DNA of 64,000 bases from Favolaschia claudopus (lineage: Eukaryota; Basidiomycota; Agaricomycetes; Agaricales; Mycenaceae), in NCBI GenBank assembly GCA_037176885.1, contig JAWWNJ010000101.1, positions 868,001-932,000 of the forward strand, written 5' to 3'. Positions 34,037-46,613 of this stretch are shown in pieces. The notes beneath the pieces were generated by a model that was not told the origin of the DNA, searched no databases, and saw nothing but the letters and a program-made list of their open reading frames with translations. The position numbers and the translations under genes are program-made. Each line of letters starts with the position of its first letter. Positions within the stretch are counted from its first letter, which is position 1.

Positions 34037-37000
34037 CGCTGCGTGGAACTGGATTCCAGACACAGATGTCTGATCGGTCAAAGTTTATCAATTTGGGGAT
34101 ATGGCCAATTTGTTGAACTTCTGGTTTTTTTGATCAAAAGTGCATTGGATTTTCTATGAGCTTCGAGCAAGAGACGGAAAGTTGAGATGATAATTCCATC
34201 AATGGTATGTACCATCACGTATCCTCCCTGAACACAACTTTGAGCACTGTCGTTTGGCGTGGCGGCGCTTGATTCGTCGAATATAAGCCGCTTCTAACGA
34301 AGAGAGAAACACGAAACATGCCAGAGTCAGTTCGCAATTGAGGTTTCGAAATAAATGATTGAGCAACTGCCCAAGAAAGATCCCATTACTGTTCGAACGT
34401 CCGTGAGTATTATCAGCGACTGGGTTCTGGGCCACCTTAGCATCTTTGGCCTCGTATCGGCTGAGGGAGGATACCTCACACCTACAGTGGTAGTCTAAAA
34501 TATGTCCCTACATCCTAGAAGGTTTATCAGATTTTCTGGGGGGATCGAGAGAGATATGCATGGCACGTTGAATATTTGTTTATGAGATGTCTAAAAATAG
34601 GAAAACTGAGCTAGCGGGCCACGCACCTAGAATATTCCCTAGGGGTGTAAATTGTCCCTGTAAAGGACACGAGGCTATACATTGAGGTCTGAAGACCAGC
34701 TGTAAATCGCCAGAATGCCCGTTGGTATTGTGGTTGGAGGGCGCTGAGTTGGGTGCGAAACAGTGGTCTAAAAATAAGAATTCGTATTCACACGCCTACC
34801 TCCCGACAGAAAACCTCCCACACTGTGTGATTGACAGCTCAGTATCCCTCAAAAACTCACTTGCAGCAGCGCTCAGGCTCATACTCGAACCTACCGACTG
34901 CACGGAGGGAGATCCTGACTTGATCATGTTGAAATCCCAAAATGGCCCACTACCTCGTCCGGCCCACTAGCCAGTCGCAGATAATACATGAGTTCAATGC
35001 AACGTAGTAGAGGTACATTATGATCGTCAGTATGAAGGTCCGTATCATGCCTTCTATAAGTATGTTTTATCTATACTGTAAACGAGGGGTGACTCGCCAT
35101 CGGCGTAGTGCGGAGTAAGAGGGGCCACCCACGTTGTCACAATTATATTTATCTTCCAGTTCGCCGAGCGGCGTGACAGCAACGGTTCAATGCCGGATGG
35201 TTTATGCTTTTGCCGACGACAAGGAAAGATGCTCAAGACAAGTTACAACCAGTCTATAATGAGACGAGAACCTGAAACGGAACATACCAGACACTGAAAT
35301 ACGACCGGTCAATGGAGTGAGTCTAGAAACAGTCATCACAATGAATGAAATTCGAAGATCGATTTGCACTGAGTCGAGCGTAGATTCCAGGTCTTAAGAG
35401 CCGAGGATAGTAGAACATTGACCCCAAATCCAATGCAGTCTGCCCAGTTTTCAGCGGTAAGCTCCGGTAGAGAGAGTACAAGTGATTCTTACTTTCGCGA
35501 AGTCCTGACGTTGATGCACTCTCTCTCTCTGCTTCGTCGTCGGATCTTTTTCGGACGGTAAGCGCCGTAACGCCGCAGATAAGTGAAACTTTTCATAAGT
35601 CTCGGAACCTGGCAGGCTGGCACGCGAGATCTGGCTGGTTCAGTGCGTATTTAAATCCCATGAGCATACCTGGCCTATTACTTTGGCTCTGCGCCAGAGC
35701 CTACTTCGCACGGAGAGAAGACCAACGGCGGCGGGTGTCAAAAGAGAAGAATCATCGGGCACAATTTTCTGCTCGCTGCATGAATGCCTCAATTTCAAGA
35801 ACGTTGACAGCATCAAGAGGGGCAGCCCTAGATTTCCTTGGATCTGGCGATGACACTCGACAACAGAGTCTTCATGAGTGCAGGAAGCAAGGAGCGAAAT
35901 TGATTGATCTGATCATCCAATCAATCGAAAATCGGCAAACTCCGCAAATGGATCCCTCGACTTCCACCACATCCACACGGTAATGGCGTGCTCCCATTAG
36001 CATCTCCCGGTCACAATCGTCCCCCATCGCTTCAATTCTCTAATCTCAGACGACCTGGCGGGCCGTACTGGAGTCTAGACCACGCTTTCAGACCAGTGAC
36101 TGGCCGACTTCGGACTGGCAGACCTACTGCCACCAAACTGCCACTGCATCTTGATAGAAATGGAATTGTGTGCGCAGCTTGTTGACTGCCGTACGTGAAC
36201 CTCACTAGATTGACTCGCACAAGGGACTCTTTGGAATTTTGCACAACAGCATCTTGCCTTTGTGAACTGCATTTTCAATGTTCATCCAAACTCCCGACGA
36301 ATTACTCCCTCTACAACTGTCGCGGACTCGTGACGATCAACTCTTTGAAGCACTGACACGCCCAACCCATTCAGCGCACCGATAGTACCGAATACCACAC
36401 GAAGCCGCTCATTGCGCAGGTTCAAACAGCCAGACCCTGCGCGGAGGGGCTGATTTCCGCAGATTCCATTCGTCCCATTGATTGTAACCCATCGTTCCAA
36501 CGCATAATAACTCGCTCCTTTCTCGCATTCTAACTTCAATGGCCATATGTACGTCGAATCCTCCGCGCTGATGCTTTTTTCCGTCTCTTAGATGCGCTAT
36601 ACCTTCGGCCGCTCAAATTCGACTCAATTGCGACGCCATCGTGGCTCCCGAATCCGCCGACCATCTACGGACGCCACTGTACGTTGTCAGATTCAATGAT
36701 CATTGATTACAAGCCGAATCATCCTCTCTCAGGTTGTCAATCATGTGTGCGAAGTTACTGATTGGACAAATTACAGCGAGCTTTTATATGACCGCCCCTC
36801 TTCGCGTCGCTGGTTGCACGCGCGCGCGTCCTGTCCATCCCGCAAGCATCATCCGAGCGCTTTATATAATTGGTGTCATGGACTCAGCACGGCCCTGACC
36901 AACTCGAAAGGACTGCTTTCCATGAGTTTCGAGATGTGGAATAAGGCATTATTTCTCCGACGTATTCCCTACATTATCTCGACCATTACTTCGTACTGAT

Positions 37001-37154
37001 TCCGCATCCCACATCGAAAGTTCAACAGACAGATGCACCCAATAGATCATGATATTGATTGACACGATAACGATGGTAAGCCTGGACAAAATGAAGTACG
37101 GCAACGCAGATACTTATAAAGCCGGGTTCCACACTCCGTTCTCTGAACAGCGTT
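34037..37154. other. 3.1 kb gene-poor region
   Basis: No open frame here shows a recognisable domain. A 107-codon frame (35660-35983) has a plausible hydrophobic start followed by a polar stretch but no clear continuation. The segment just before 37155 is presumably the promoter of the next gene. Confidence 0.45.
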
Positions 37155-38915
37155 ATGCTCCTCCGTCTTGGCCTTTCCCTGCCTATGCCAATTGTTGCCC
37201 GGGGAAGTCTCATTCCCCTCGACAACACCCTCGGGACCTGGCTCATCGGCCTCATTCTCTCTTCAGTGTGAGTTTTTGTTGCACATCCACTGTCGAATGT
37301 ACTGATGACAAGAAATCCAGGCTGTATGGTATCACTTGCCTTCAAGTTTATCTTTACTTCACAAAATCCTGTTCGCGCGATCGGACGATTTTGAAGGCAT
37401 TTGTAAGAATTCAAATGTCGGAAACCTGTGATGAGAGCCATACCCTGACGATACTATTTAGGTTATGGGTCTATTTTTATTGGATACTTTCCACCTTTCT
37501 CTCGTTTCCCACTCAATGTACTCCGTGGTGGTTACAAATTTCGGGGATTACATTCAGCTCGGAATAATACCTTGGTGAGCCTCACTAATTTGAAATTTGC
37601 ATTCGACGGATTCCCATTCAAATGTCCGTCCGCTTTCAAGGAGTCTTCTGGTGAATTTTCTGCACATTGGCGCTCTGATTACGGTTTGAATTGATTATCT
37701 TCATAGCTACAGACCGCCTTTGGAAGTTCGTGTCAATTTGTTATTTGTGACAGTCGCCAGATCTGAATATGATACACTCGCAGGCTTCCTGAGCGCAAAC
37801 GTCCGCCTTTTCTATGCGTGGAGAATCTACATCATCTCGAATAGATTTCTACTCCTCCCAAGTGTGATAGTCAGTCGTTCATTGACCTACAACTGCTCAG
37901 AAAGCTCATATCAACCCTAAGGGCATCTGTTCAGTTCCCGCTTTCAGTGGGTGTTTTGATGCACTACTTACGAGATGTTTGCTGACATAGAGTCCCAGTA
38001 TTTTCAGTGCTCTACACTCAGAAAGGGCGAGCCTTCCACAAAAACATACGTTCAGACAGGCCTGACAATTCAAACCAGCTTTGAGATCAAGTTCTTTACA
38101 CTGGCTGACCGTCTTTTTGTACGTCAAATATATTGCGCGGCTGGCGTTGGAGCCTTCTCAAAGTAGTTCAAACGCAGGTGCGGTCCGCCCTCGGCCTTGG
38201 ATTTGGGGCGGCAGCCGATCTCCTAATTGCGGGAACAATGATATATTATCTGTCGAAGAACAAAACGGGATTTCAGAAGTCAATTACCTCTCTCCACTCA
38301 GTTTCGGCTCCTTGACACTAAATCATTTCTCAGAACCAACAAGGCGATCAACATGCTGGTGACTTACTCATTGAGCACCGGTGCACTCGCCTGTGTCTTC
38401 GCACTTGGTGACGTTATTGCCGTTCAGTTCAACTCATTATCAGAGGTGCGATTCATTGCTCACTTTGAATACAGGCTGCTGCCGCCCCCGCCAACTTGGA
38501 CCAAGTCCCGTAAGTGTTGGCATTGTTATAAAAGAAATAGTCTGAAATGTGAAACGACGTTCTAGGTTTTTCTTTATTCTCATCCGGCGTAAGGTTTTTC
38601 TCCACCTCTCATTGCCCCCACTCATCAATATAATCCGTTTAGTCCACGCTCTCAGTTTCATGTCAATGTATGAGTTCCTCCAATTCCGTTGTCTCGTTCC
38701 GCTCATCGGTCCGTCCCAGTCTTAATTCTCGCGAACATGTCCGAGAGCAACTTTACGCCGGTGGCCATGCGATGGTTACCATCCCTTCCTACCCCCCCGC
38801 AAGCGGCATCGAGTATGCGACGAATCCGGACACGAAAGTCGACGAGAGAAGAAGCATAGGGCTCACTAACTCGAGAAGGCTCGGTCCATTGACATCGAAG
38901 GGAAGCGTCGTGTAA
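37155..38915 (+). CDS. DUF6534 multi-span membrane protein 2
   Basis: Second DUF6534-type gene. Exon 1 from 37155 has IPLDNTLGTWLIGLILSSV. Next exons give LYGITCLQVYLYFTKSCSRD, then VMGLFLLDTFHLSLVSHSMY with VTNFGDYIQLGIIPW, then LEVRVNLLFVTV. After these come FLSANVRLFYAWRIYIISNR and FLLLPSVIV. Later exons contain TNKAINMLVTYSLSTGALAC and VFALGDVIAV, and near the end LNSREHVREQLYAG, the usual close of the domain, followed by a polar tail ending LGPLTSKGSVV. Exon edges between 37.9 and 38.65 kb are approximate; one short exon there is hard to place. It is closer to the canonical family pattern than the copy at 8.5 kb. Function unknown, likely plasma membrane. Confidence 0.78.
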
Positions 38916-39454
38916 AGTTCACTTGAAGGAGTCGATATCTCGACGGTTTATGTCTCAGAAGTGCTGTATCTTGTTTATGTATTCTTTTATATATGCATGA
39001 GCTGTATATCTCACGAAAGGCTATGGCTTTTGATTTTAATGCTTGCGATCCATGGGGCCAGAAAATGAATGTAAATTCCGAAGAGGTTCAAGCTGCTTGA
39101 ACAGCCAGTCTGCCACCTGAGACAGATACACGGTGTTGGTAAACTTCCTTTGTAAGAAAAGCAGTAAGGAAAGTCTCTGAGCGTATATTATAATGGAGCT
39201 CCGCCCGAGTTATGAGTTCAACATAAATCTCAAATTCAACTCCAAGACCCTCAGGAAATTCGGGAATCGGAGACACCGGCAAATTGACCGGCGGCATGTT
39301 CGGCAGGGACTGATCGGAGTTTGAATACTCCTTCCCTCATTTTCTCGCAGCGCCGCTGTTGTCGACTCTCGTTGGACGTCGGCACCTGCTTCCCATTACT
39401 CTATTCTGCGTGTGTATAATTTTTTGAGCACTCGCGTAGCGTTAACACGAAATT

Positions 39455-40036
39455 ATGGACCCTACAGTAACCCTGGTTGGAAATTCTTCGAAGCTCGCCG
39501 ATAATGCAGAGAAATCATTTGATTCTCGAGAAAATCGCGTGCATTGCACAACGTATAATTGTCGCTCAGTTCATGTGGATCTACACCAGCCTTCCGCAGT
39601 ACACCGAACCTCTGGCGTGGCCAATTGTACTCGGGAAAGATACGAACAACCTTCAACCCAGCGTCATTGCAAGCATCGTTGCTCTGAAGAAGAACCTGGA
39701 AGTCGGGTGAAGTTGACGGTTATGCTGGGGTTATGGTGGTTGGGTGGCAAGAAAGAGGATACTTGTTCGTGTTTGCCTGACCCGGCACCGATTTGGAGGT
39801 GGGTGCGGCGGAAATTGGGCAATAGGAAAAGATCTTTAAAGGAAGGATACAGGAACAGAGAATACGGGGATGTTCGACCGAAGTATATAACTCCGCAGGA
39901 CGTAGAGTGTCAATTCAGCACGATCTTCAAAGGGTGGCATGAATTCATAGTATATGCAAGGGAGGTGACCTCGGAGTATATACGCTCGCAGCGGAGGAAT
40001 GAGGAGCGGCACTTGGGGTTGCGACCGATGAGATGA
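39455..40036 (+). CDS. Unrecognised open reading frame, doubtful
   Basis: A 193-codon frame starting MDPTVTLVGNSSKLADN and ending HLGLRPMR. A second frame over its first half (IACIAQRIIVAQFMWIYTSL) looks more protein-like than the main frame, suggesting an intron or frameshift near 39.7 kb. The 3' half (ITPQDVECQFSTIFKGWHEF, IVYAREVTSEYIRSQRRNEE) has sensible composition. I do not recognise any family. Confidence 0.3.
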   Translation: MDPTVTLVGNSSKLADNAEKSFDSRENRVHCTTYNCRSVHVDLHQPSAVHRTSGVANCTRERYEQPSTQRHCKHRCSEEEPGSRVKLTVMLGLWWLGGKKEDTCSCLPDPAPIWRWVRRKLGNRKRSLKEGYRNREYGDVRPKYITPQDVECQFSTIFKGWHEFIVYAREVTSEYIRSQRRNEERHLGLRPMR

Positions 40037-43000
40037 CGGAAAGATGCGGGCGGCATTCGAACCTCACCTTCTCCTCGTCGCTCGGACCCCGCGACTGCGA
40101 TGGTTCCACCGCGACCCCTGTCCTCATAAATTTTCAGGACATGATGACCCTCTCGCCCTCCACCTCCGAGCCCGCTCGCAACTAGTCCGCACTAGCCACT
40201 GGTAGTACCGACCCGCCTTTCCACGACGATCTCGCACAGCTCCTTCGCCGCCGATAAGCACGTCAATCTTGCTCCATGCTCCTCAGCCGACCCAGTTTCT
40301 GCCTACCGTCAACGAGCCGAGCAGCCAGATATGTGTATGGGGATCAACTCGAGCCCGACGACGAATAACTTGGGGAAGTCGGACGACGTGGCATGCTATG
40401 CGTGCGAGGTATACGACGATGGAGAGGATAGAAGGATCTTCACCCGCGTTCGATGGCCCACAGAATATGCCAGCGCTCCTCCTCCCCTTCTCTGAATGTA
40501 TTCCATAGCACCAGCACCTCACGCCCACGGGCGAGAACGCTTTCGTCTTCCATGACTACAGGCTCCGTCGTTTCGCTGATGATGGGCTCGAATGCGCCAA
40601 CAAACCCGCCGCCGCCGATGCTCTATCCTTTCCACCACCCTTCCGCACTTCGGATATCTTCGGTACTCCACCTCCCATCTCTCGCACACTTGCGCCGCTA
40701 CGCGGACCAGCCGCAGCCCCATCGATTCCCCACCACCCTCCATGTCTTCCACCACCACCTCCTCCTCCTCCTCCTCCACCGCACCACCGCTAACCCCATC
40801 CGAGATTCCTCACGACCTCCGCACTAGGAAGCGCGCGTGATGTATATCCCCCTCCTCGTACACGCGCTCCTCCCTCCCCCTCGTTCGCTGCTCGTTCCCC
40901 CCTCGTCTGTTCCGATCATCAACGCGAGACCTCGCCGCCGCAAGTGTCTCCTTTACGCCTTCCGCACATCCTCTCCACTACGCCCGTCAGCTCGTATCTT
41001 AACGAGTACCTCACGCATATCTACCCGCGAAAGCGGATGGGCAGGCGCGGGGTCTCGACGAGGACGACGGCGTCGAGACTCGACACCGTCCGCCTTGACC
41101 CTCCCCCTCCTCACCCTCCCCGTGGCGTCGATATGTCCACGGAGAGATGGGATACGTCGCGCAGCCCTCCCCCTCGTCCGTTCCTTCTATCCCTGCAACG
41201 AAACGGGACTCCTTCACGCCCCTCGCACCGCGACGCTGCACACCCATCCCCTGCACCACCGCCACCCCCTCGCATCTAGACCAGTATCCCGCGCGAGACA
41301 TACTTGGGAAAGCGATTGTGGAGATGAATGCGCACGCCATCCCTATCCACATCGCCACCTCTATTGGCCCTCGCCCTCCTCCTCTCCAAGGCAAACGACA
41401 ACGGCGTTATCTCGACTCCCAAACGCCGCTGATAGTGGTCGACGTGTATGGGTGTATGTATGAGCGAGATGGGCGGAACGGGCGGGATCCTCGACGGATG
41501 CGGATGCGTATATGGATATGGACGAGGGCGACGGTGACGGTGACGAGGCGGTGGCGACATCCACCGTTGCCAACACCGCCGGTATAGCGTCCAGCGCAAG
41601 GTGTACGCTCGGCAGATGAGTGAGTGGGTCGAATGACGCGATGGGCTACGTGACGGCGGCTGGTACGCGCTGCAGTGCATATCTCCCTCCTTGCACATCC
41701 ACCTCCCCGCATCATGCTTCCGCGCGACGAACGAGGACTGCGCCACCCCGCGTTTGACGCCGCACCGGGGCCGCTTGTAGAGGTCGAGGTCCATGAATGT
41801 ACGCTGGATTATCACAGACTACAGCGCTGGGTGTAAGCCCGGTGGACGAGCGTGGTCAGACGATTCGATCTGTGCGACGGCGAGGCGGATGCGGATACAG
41901 CATACGAGGGCCTTGCGTTGATGCAAATAGCGGTGGTGGTGGTGGTGAAGGTGGGGGAGGGAGAGGAGAGCAGACGGGCGGCGGTAGAGTGGGAACGATG
42001 CGGTACGGGGAGGGCTATGAGGCAGAATTGAAGGATGACTTGTCCAGGAAGACGTCGCGTCTGCACCGCGAATGAGGGCCACGAAGAGTACCTCGAGTGG
42101 GGAAACCGTACCCGCCGACCGCAGCCTTGCTGAGATCGAGATAAGCAGGGAGGAGATTCATCCTGCGACGAGGGTCAGTATGATCTGATATGGAGCAGAG
42201 AGGGCGAGGGACGTACGGGTTCTGCACAAACGCTGCCACCGATGATGTACAAGACGAGATCGACGGTGCGACCTCCTGCTCCCGCACCCACAGCAACACA
42301 CGACGAAGGCGATCGCCTCGTGTCCTGCTCTAGGTACGTCATCTTCCTTCGTCGGATAGGACAGGAGTACATGACTCACGAAGACAAGGCGGAGGTGACG
42401 CCGGTGGGTACCGCGACAAATGGCCAAGGAGGAACTACGAGGGAGCGCAGGCGATGGGCGATGGGGTCGAGTAGCAGCCAGGCAGATCCGTTGAAGAACA
42501 TGGCTGGGATGGAAAAGAATGAGTGAGGTGAAATGGAATATCTGGCGCGCAGGACATACCGAGCGGGATGATTCGGCGGAAGGTGGATGACGAGCAAAGA
42601 TTCGAGAAGGTGCGACATGGAACGTCGAGATGCGCATTAGAACAGGCTGGAGAACAGGAGAATAAGTCGGCGTCTCAGATCCGCGAGATTATGGATACAG
42701 TATGCGCACCATACCTCGTCGAGAGACGTCGTAAACAGCGTCTTGATTCGTGTTCGAAGCTCAAAGACTGGGCAACTTGTTATCCTCTATAATACGATTC
42801 AAGTGAGCCTGGAGAGGATTTTAGGACGTATTTACGGAGGGTATGACTATCATACGCACCGAAATCAACTCATTCATCGCAGCTCACGGGTCCCAAATTC
42901 CAGAACCGAGTAGATTCCAGCGCAAGCGGCGTATAGTCTTGGTGAGGCTCCGAATCATTATGCCGAGTCGGTGAACTGCTTCGGGAAAGAATTTGCGGGA

Positions 43001-44640
43001 GTATCCGTGCTTTGCGTCGAGGAGGGCGAGAGCTGTCTGTTGTTCGTCAAATGCGAGTACTCGTTGTATAAGATACGCTCTATCCTGGATCTTCAATGGA
43101 TGCAATTAGGATTTTCTGCAAAAAATAACGACATAGAAACGCACCGTTCGGGGGCGTGGCGAGTGACTCATATGGGGAGCAGGACAGTTGAATACTTCAC
43201 CAACGTCATTTCGACGATCTTCCGCACGAATTCAGGCGGGAAGACAAGGTTTGAGGAAGAGATGGTGGTCGGAAAGCAGAAAAGAGGCGTGACGTGACGG
43301 TGACTGATTGCCTTCCCTTCGATGATGGCGGCAAACTCCGGCGCTCCTTCACCACTTCCATGTCGCTCGTTGAATTTACTGGTCTATCGCGGCGGCGTGG
43401 GCACGCTTGATCTCCTCCGTTGCTTCCTCTGGGTCTTGCTTTGGCATTATCTCTTTCTCCCAAGTAGAAAAGCCGTCGAAATTCAAGGTTTTCTTGAAGC
43501 TTCCACAAAGCTTCCGAATTCCACCGGACCAGACCACAGCAAGTCGACCATACCATGATTTATCATTCATTAAGAGGCGGCCAGCAAGAAAGAAAATCCC
43601 GCTCAAAACTCGAAGGCTTCGACGCACTTTGTGCCCCGTAGTGAGCTTCTCCCCCGCTAAATTACATTCCGCAGTCAAATGAAGTTCGATTCCTCCAAAG
43701 CCTCTGCTATATCGTCGAATTTGGCGGCTTTTGTTTTGTCCCAAAGAAGTTTTACTCCATCCAATAAATTCAAGTTATCCGAGGTTCGTTACGACGTTCT
43801 ATTTCTCCATCAATATTGAAACTCGTTTATCTATCAACGTATACGTCTTGGTTCTCCTCTCCCAATCCAACCGGTCTTCGGCTAACACCTCGAAGTCAGT
43901 TTCACAATCGCAATTAAAAATTACATTCCCCAGCCAAACGAGGTTCGATTACTCCCTCTGCTTTATCATTGCTTTTGATTGGGTTTTATTTGTGCCACAG
44001 AAGCATGGTCGGTCGGTCCTCCTCAACGTTTTCAGTCATTCACGCAGATCTCCATCAAGGTAATCCAGGTCGCCGCTACCGTCGTACACCCTCATCTCGG
44101 GCACATACTAATTCGGCGAACCATATTCTGTGGTTCTGTCGATCGACGTTAATTTGGATTCGCGCAACTCGAAGGTGGGCGGACGTGGGGGAGTTCGAGG
44201 CCTTCGGCGCCGGCGTGATCATGATATCAGAGGGTTCGGGTGAGAAATTCTTGAGTATTGGTCGGAAAAGTTCTCTGAGATTTTCTTTGGTTCGCTGAGT
44301 TCCAATTTTCCCTACATACTTGCAAGCACTCAGCTTTCTTGTTGTCGAGTCTCAGAATAAATGTCTCGAACCGGATGCGGATGCATGACGAACTTTAAAG
44401 AGGCTGGGAATCTCAATATCACAGAAGTGCGGGAATTCCGCCTGTCCCCAACCATCCTCGAATAACATCATACCCACTCGTCACAATCATTTGACCCCAG
44501 CGGTAATTTCGCCATTCCACTCTGCATCCCCACCATCTTACGGACACTCGCTCCGATAGACGTTAACACCCTATTCTTTGCAGGGCAGAACCCCGCCAAG
44601 CCGAAACTCAGACTCGCAATCTATTAAGTCTAGCCTCAGC
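40037..44640. other. 4.6 kb region without supportable gene
   Basis: Rich in pyrimidine and GC simple sequence, with overlapping open frames on several strands, many dominated by Pro, Arg, Ser or His, which marks compositional bias rather than coding. Some of it may be decayed gene or repeat sequence. 43.25-43.4 kb has a diverged copy at 45.94-46.07 kb. Confidence 0.45.
43255..43380. repeat. Diverged direct repeat, copy 1
   Basis: Shares blocks with 45945-46070: a gagatggtggt start, then gatgatggcggcaaactccg here versus gatgatcgcggcaaattccg there, then ccttcaccac/ccttcaccgc and catgtcgctc. Identity is roughly three quarters over about 120 bp. Confidence 0.6.
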
Positions 44641-45486
44641 ATGTCTCGGTGTTCTATTCAATTGGGCGGTGCATGGGGTGTGAGTAAGTACGGTATATAT
44701 AGAGGAGGAGGAGTGAATTCGCCCCACACACCTGTTTATCATCATCATCCTTACCTTCAATTCACCCAACCCGACCCCATGTCCCCATCCTACCTCCGGC
44801 GACTGACCTCCACCAACGCACAGCCGGAAGGCGAACCAAATCTTACCCTCGGCGTGCCGCTGCACCGATGTGTCGCGCCGTCGGATTCGAAGAAGAATAA
44901 GGCGTTATTGCGGCGTCAATCTACGACGTCGGCGGCCCCGGGGGATGACCCCTCGGCGACAGCGTCGGGCTCCAAAGCCAAAGACCATAGTGCGAAGTGC
45001 AAACACGCTATCCGCGTAGGTGTCGTCGGTCTCCGCTTGGCTAGAACCAAGAATCTCACCGTCGCGTTTCACACCCGCAGACCGTCGTTTCGGCGATGCT
45101 ACTCATGCCCATGCCATACCTCGACACTCAGAGCAACGAAGAATCCGACCATGATGCTGATGAAGGTGAGTTTTATTAGCCCCAATCATGATAATTCGCA
45201 CTCAACGAAACCCCAGCCCCCAACACCCTGAAACGAATCATCTCCCGACGCCCGCCTCCGCGGCGGCGCAACTCCCTCATCCTCCCAGAAGTCCCGATGC
45301 CCCGGAACGTTGAAGAGCCAGCGCCATGGCAGCCGTATCAACGGGATATCCGGGATAACCCACCGACGATGGAGGAGAGGGTGGTGCGGTTTGCCGCTCC
45401 ACGCGGACATGCTGAGAGCGGGATGGACGGCAGTCGGGCCATTGGGGGGGATAAGGAGCCTGTTTGGAGCGATTTTATGGTACGTT
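44641..45486 (+). CDS. Tentative multi-exon gene of unknown function
   Basis: Assembled from splice logic only. A possible start at 44641 (MSRCSIQLGGAWG) is followed by frame segments NLTLGVPLHRCVAPSDSKKN and GSKAKDHSAKCKHAIRV, then TVVSAMLLMPMPYLDTQSNE and SDHDADE. An in-phase intron (gtgagt to cccag, about 45.17-45.22 kb) joins to APNTLKRIISRRPPPRRRN, NVEEPAPWQPYQRDIRDNPP and DKEPVWSDFMVR, ending at 45486. The last join is convincing and the final exon has gene-like composition, while the first half is uncertain. No domain is recognised; the product would be basic, low in structure and possibly nuclear, which is a guess. Confidence 0.4.
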
Positions 45487-45944
45487 GATATCGTTCTGTT
45501 TTGGGCCTGTATTCATCTGGATTTATCGGTTTGCGCAGTGAATCCAACATACCACAATGGAGGCGAGATAAAAACAAGGTGGGGGAGAGATAGATTCACG
45601 GAAGTGTCCCTCGGTCCGTCGATTGAACGGTGGTTCTTGTATCTGCTCTTGTATTTTTATACCCCAGAATTTGAAAGTGTATCTGTAATTTGAGAATGAA
45701 GCAACAAAGACTATGCAGGATGGACTTCGCAGGACCCGTAGTACCTTGTATGTCATCAGTGCTCGTTCAAGACGTGAGTTCTAAGGTCAATGTGGCGCGT
45801 CGAGACTCGGAGAAGTTACCATTAATGGACGTGGTGAACAACAGAGGAAGAGATGAAATTGGGTTGATTCAAAGCGGTGGTTTCAGATATGTTGCGCTCT
45901 GCTTGACGAGACAAGAGAGGCTCAGCGTGGCTCAGCGATGTCGA

Positions 45945-46070
45945 GATGGTGGTGGGAAAGAAGGAGGAGGGAGTGACGCGACCCTCATGACTGATCTGAA
46001 TCAGCGAACAGATGATCGCGGCAAATTCCGGATCGCCTTCACCGCTACCTTCATGTCGCTCACTGGATGC
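45945..46070. repeat. Diverged direct repeat, copy 2
   Basis: Counterpart of 43255-43380, about 2.7 kb downstream in the same orientation. Neither copy belongs to a gene I can support. Confidence 0.6.
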
Positions 46071-46613
46071 CTTCCTCTATGCGGCGGTGTTGCGCTATTC
46101 GGCCCGTGAACGCGTGAACCACAAGGAGTCCATTGACTCCATTCGAGCTCACCAACTATCAAACTCGAGTCTCGCGGCGTCTCGGTCTCCGAGTCGGCGC
46201 TTCGCACCTTCAGGATCAAAGCCAAGCAGTTCAAACACGCCGAATTCAGTGCCAACAAATTCAAACGTTCACCGAATACCCGTACTTTATATTCTTGGCA
46301 ATCCTTGGCGAAAATCTCATCCCTCTCTCCTTGTCGACATCAAACGATCTACCACGGAGTTTTGGTGTAAGTAATTCCCGTCAACGTCGGTATCAGCTTC
46401 ACGCCAGAAATTTCAGTTGACTCTTGATCAATGCATGCAGGCAAATCCAAACTATCACCGGATGGCCGGCCCTCGCACTTCGCATCGAACTATATAACGG
46501 AGTTTCAAACGAGCTCTACTTCACCATTATTTCCTTCTCTTTCGCCTGGTCTTTGTTCTCTGCGATTCCTTCGACGCCCAAGCGGCATTCTCTCAGCATT
46601 CATTGCTTCTTCC

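Noticed and set aside
40453..41815. Overlapping ORFs of 120-210 codons on both strands
   Set aside because: All are dominated by Pro, Arg, Ser or His from C-rich simple sequence; no frame stands out and no domain is present.
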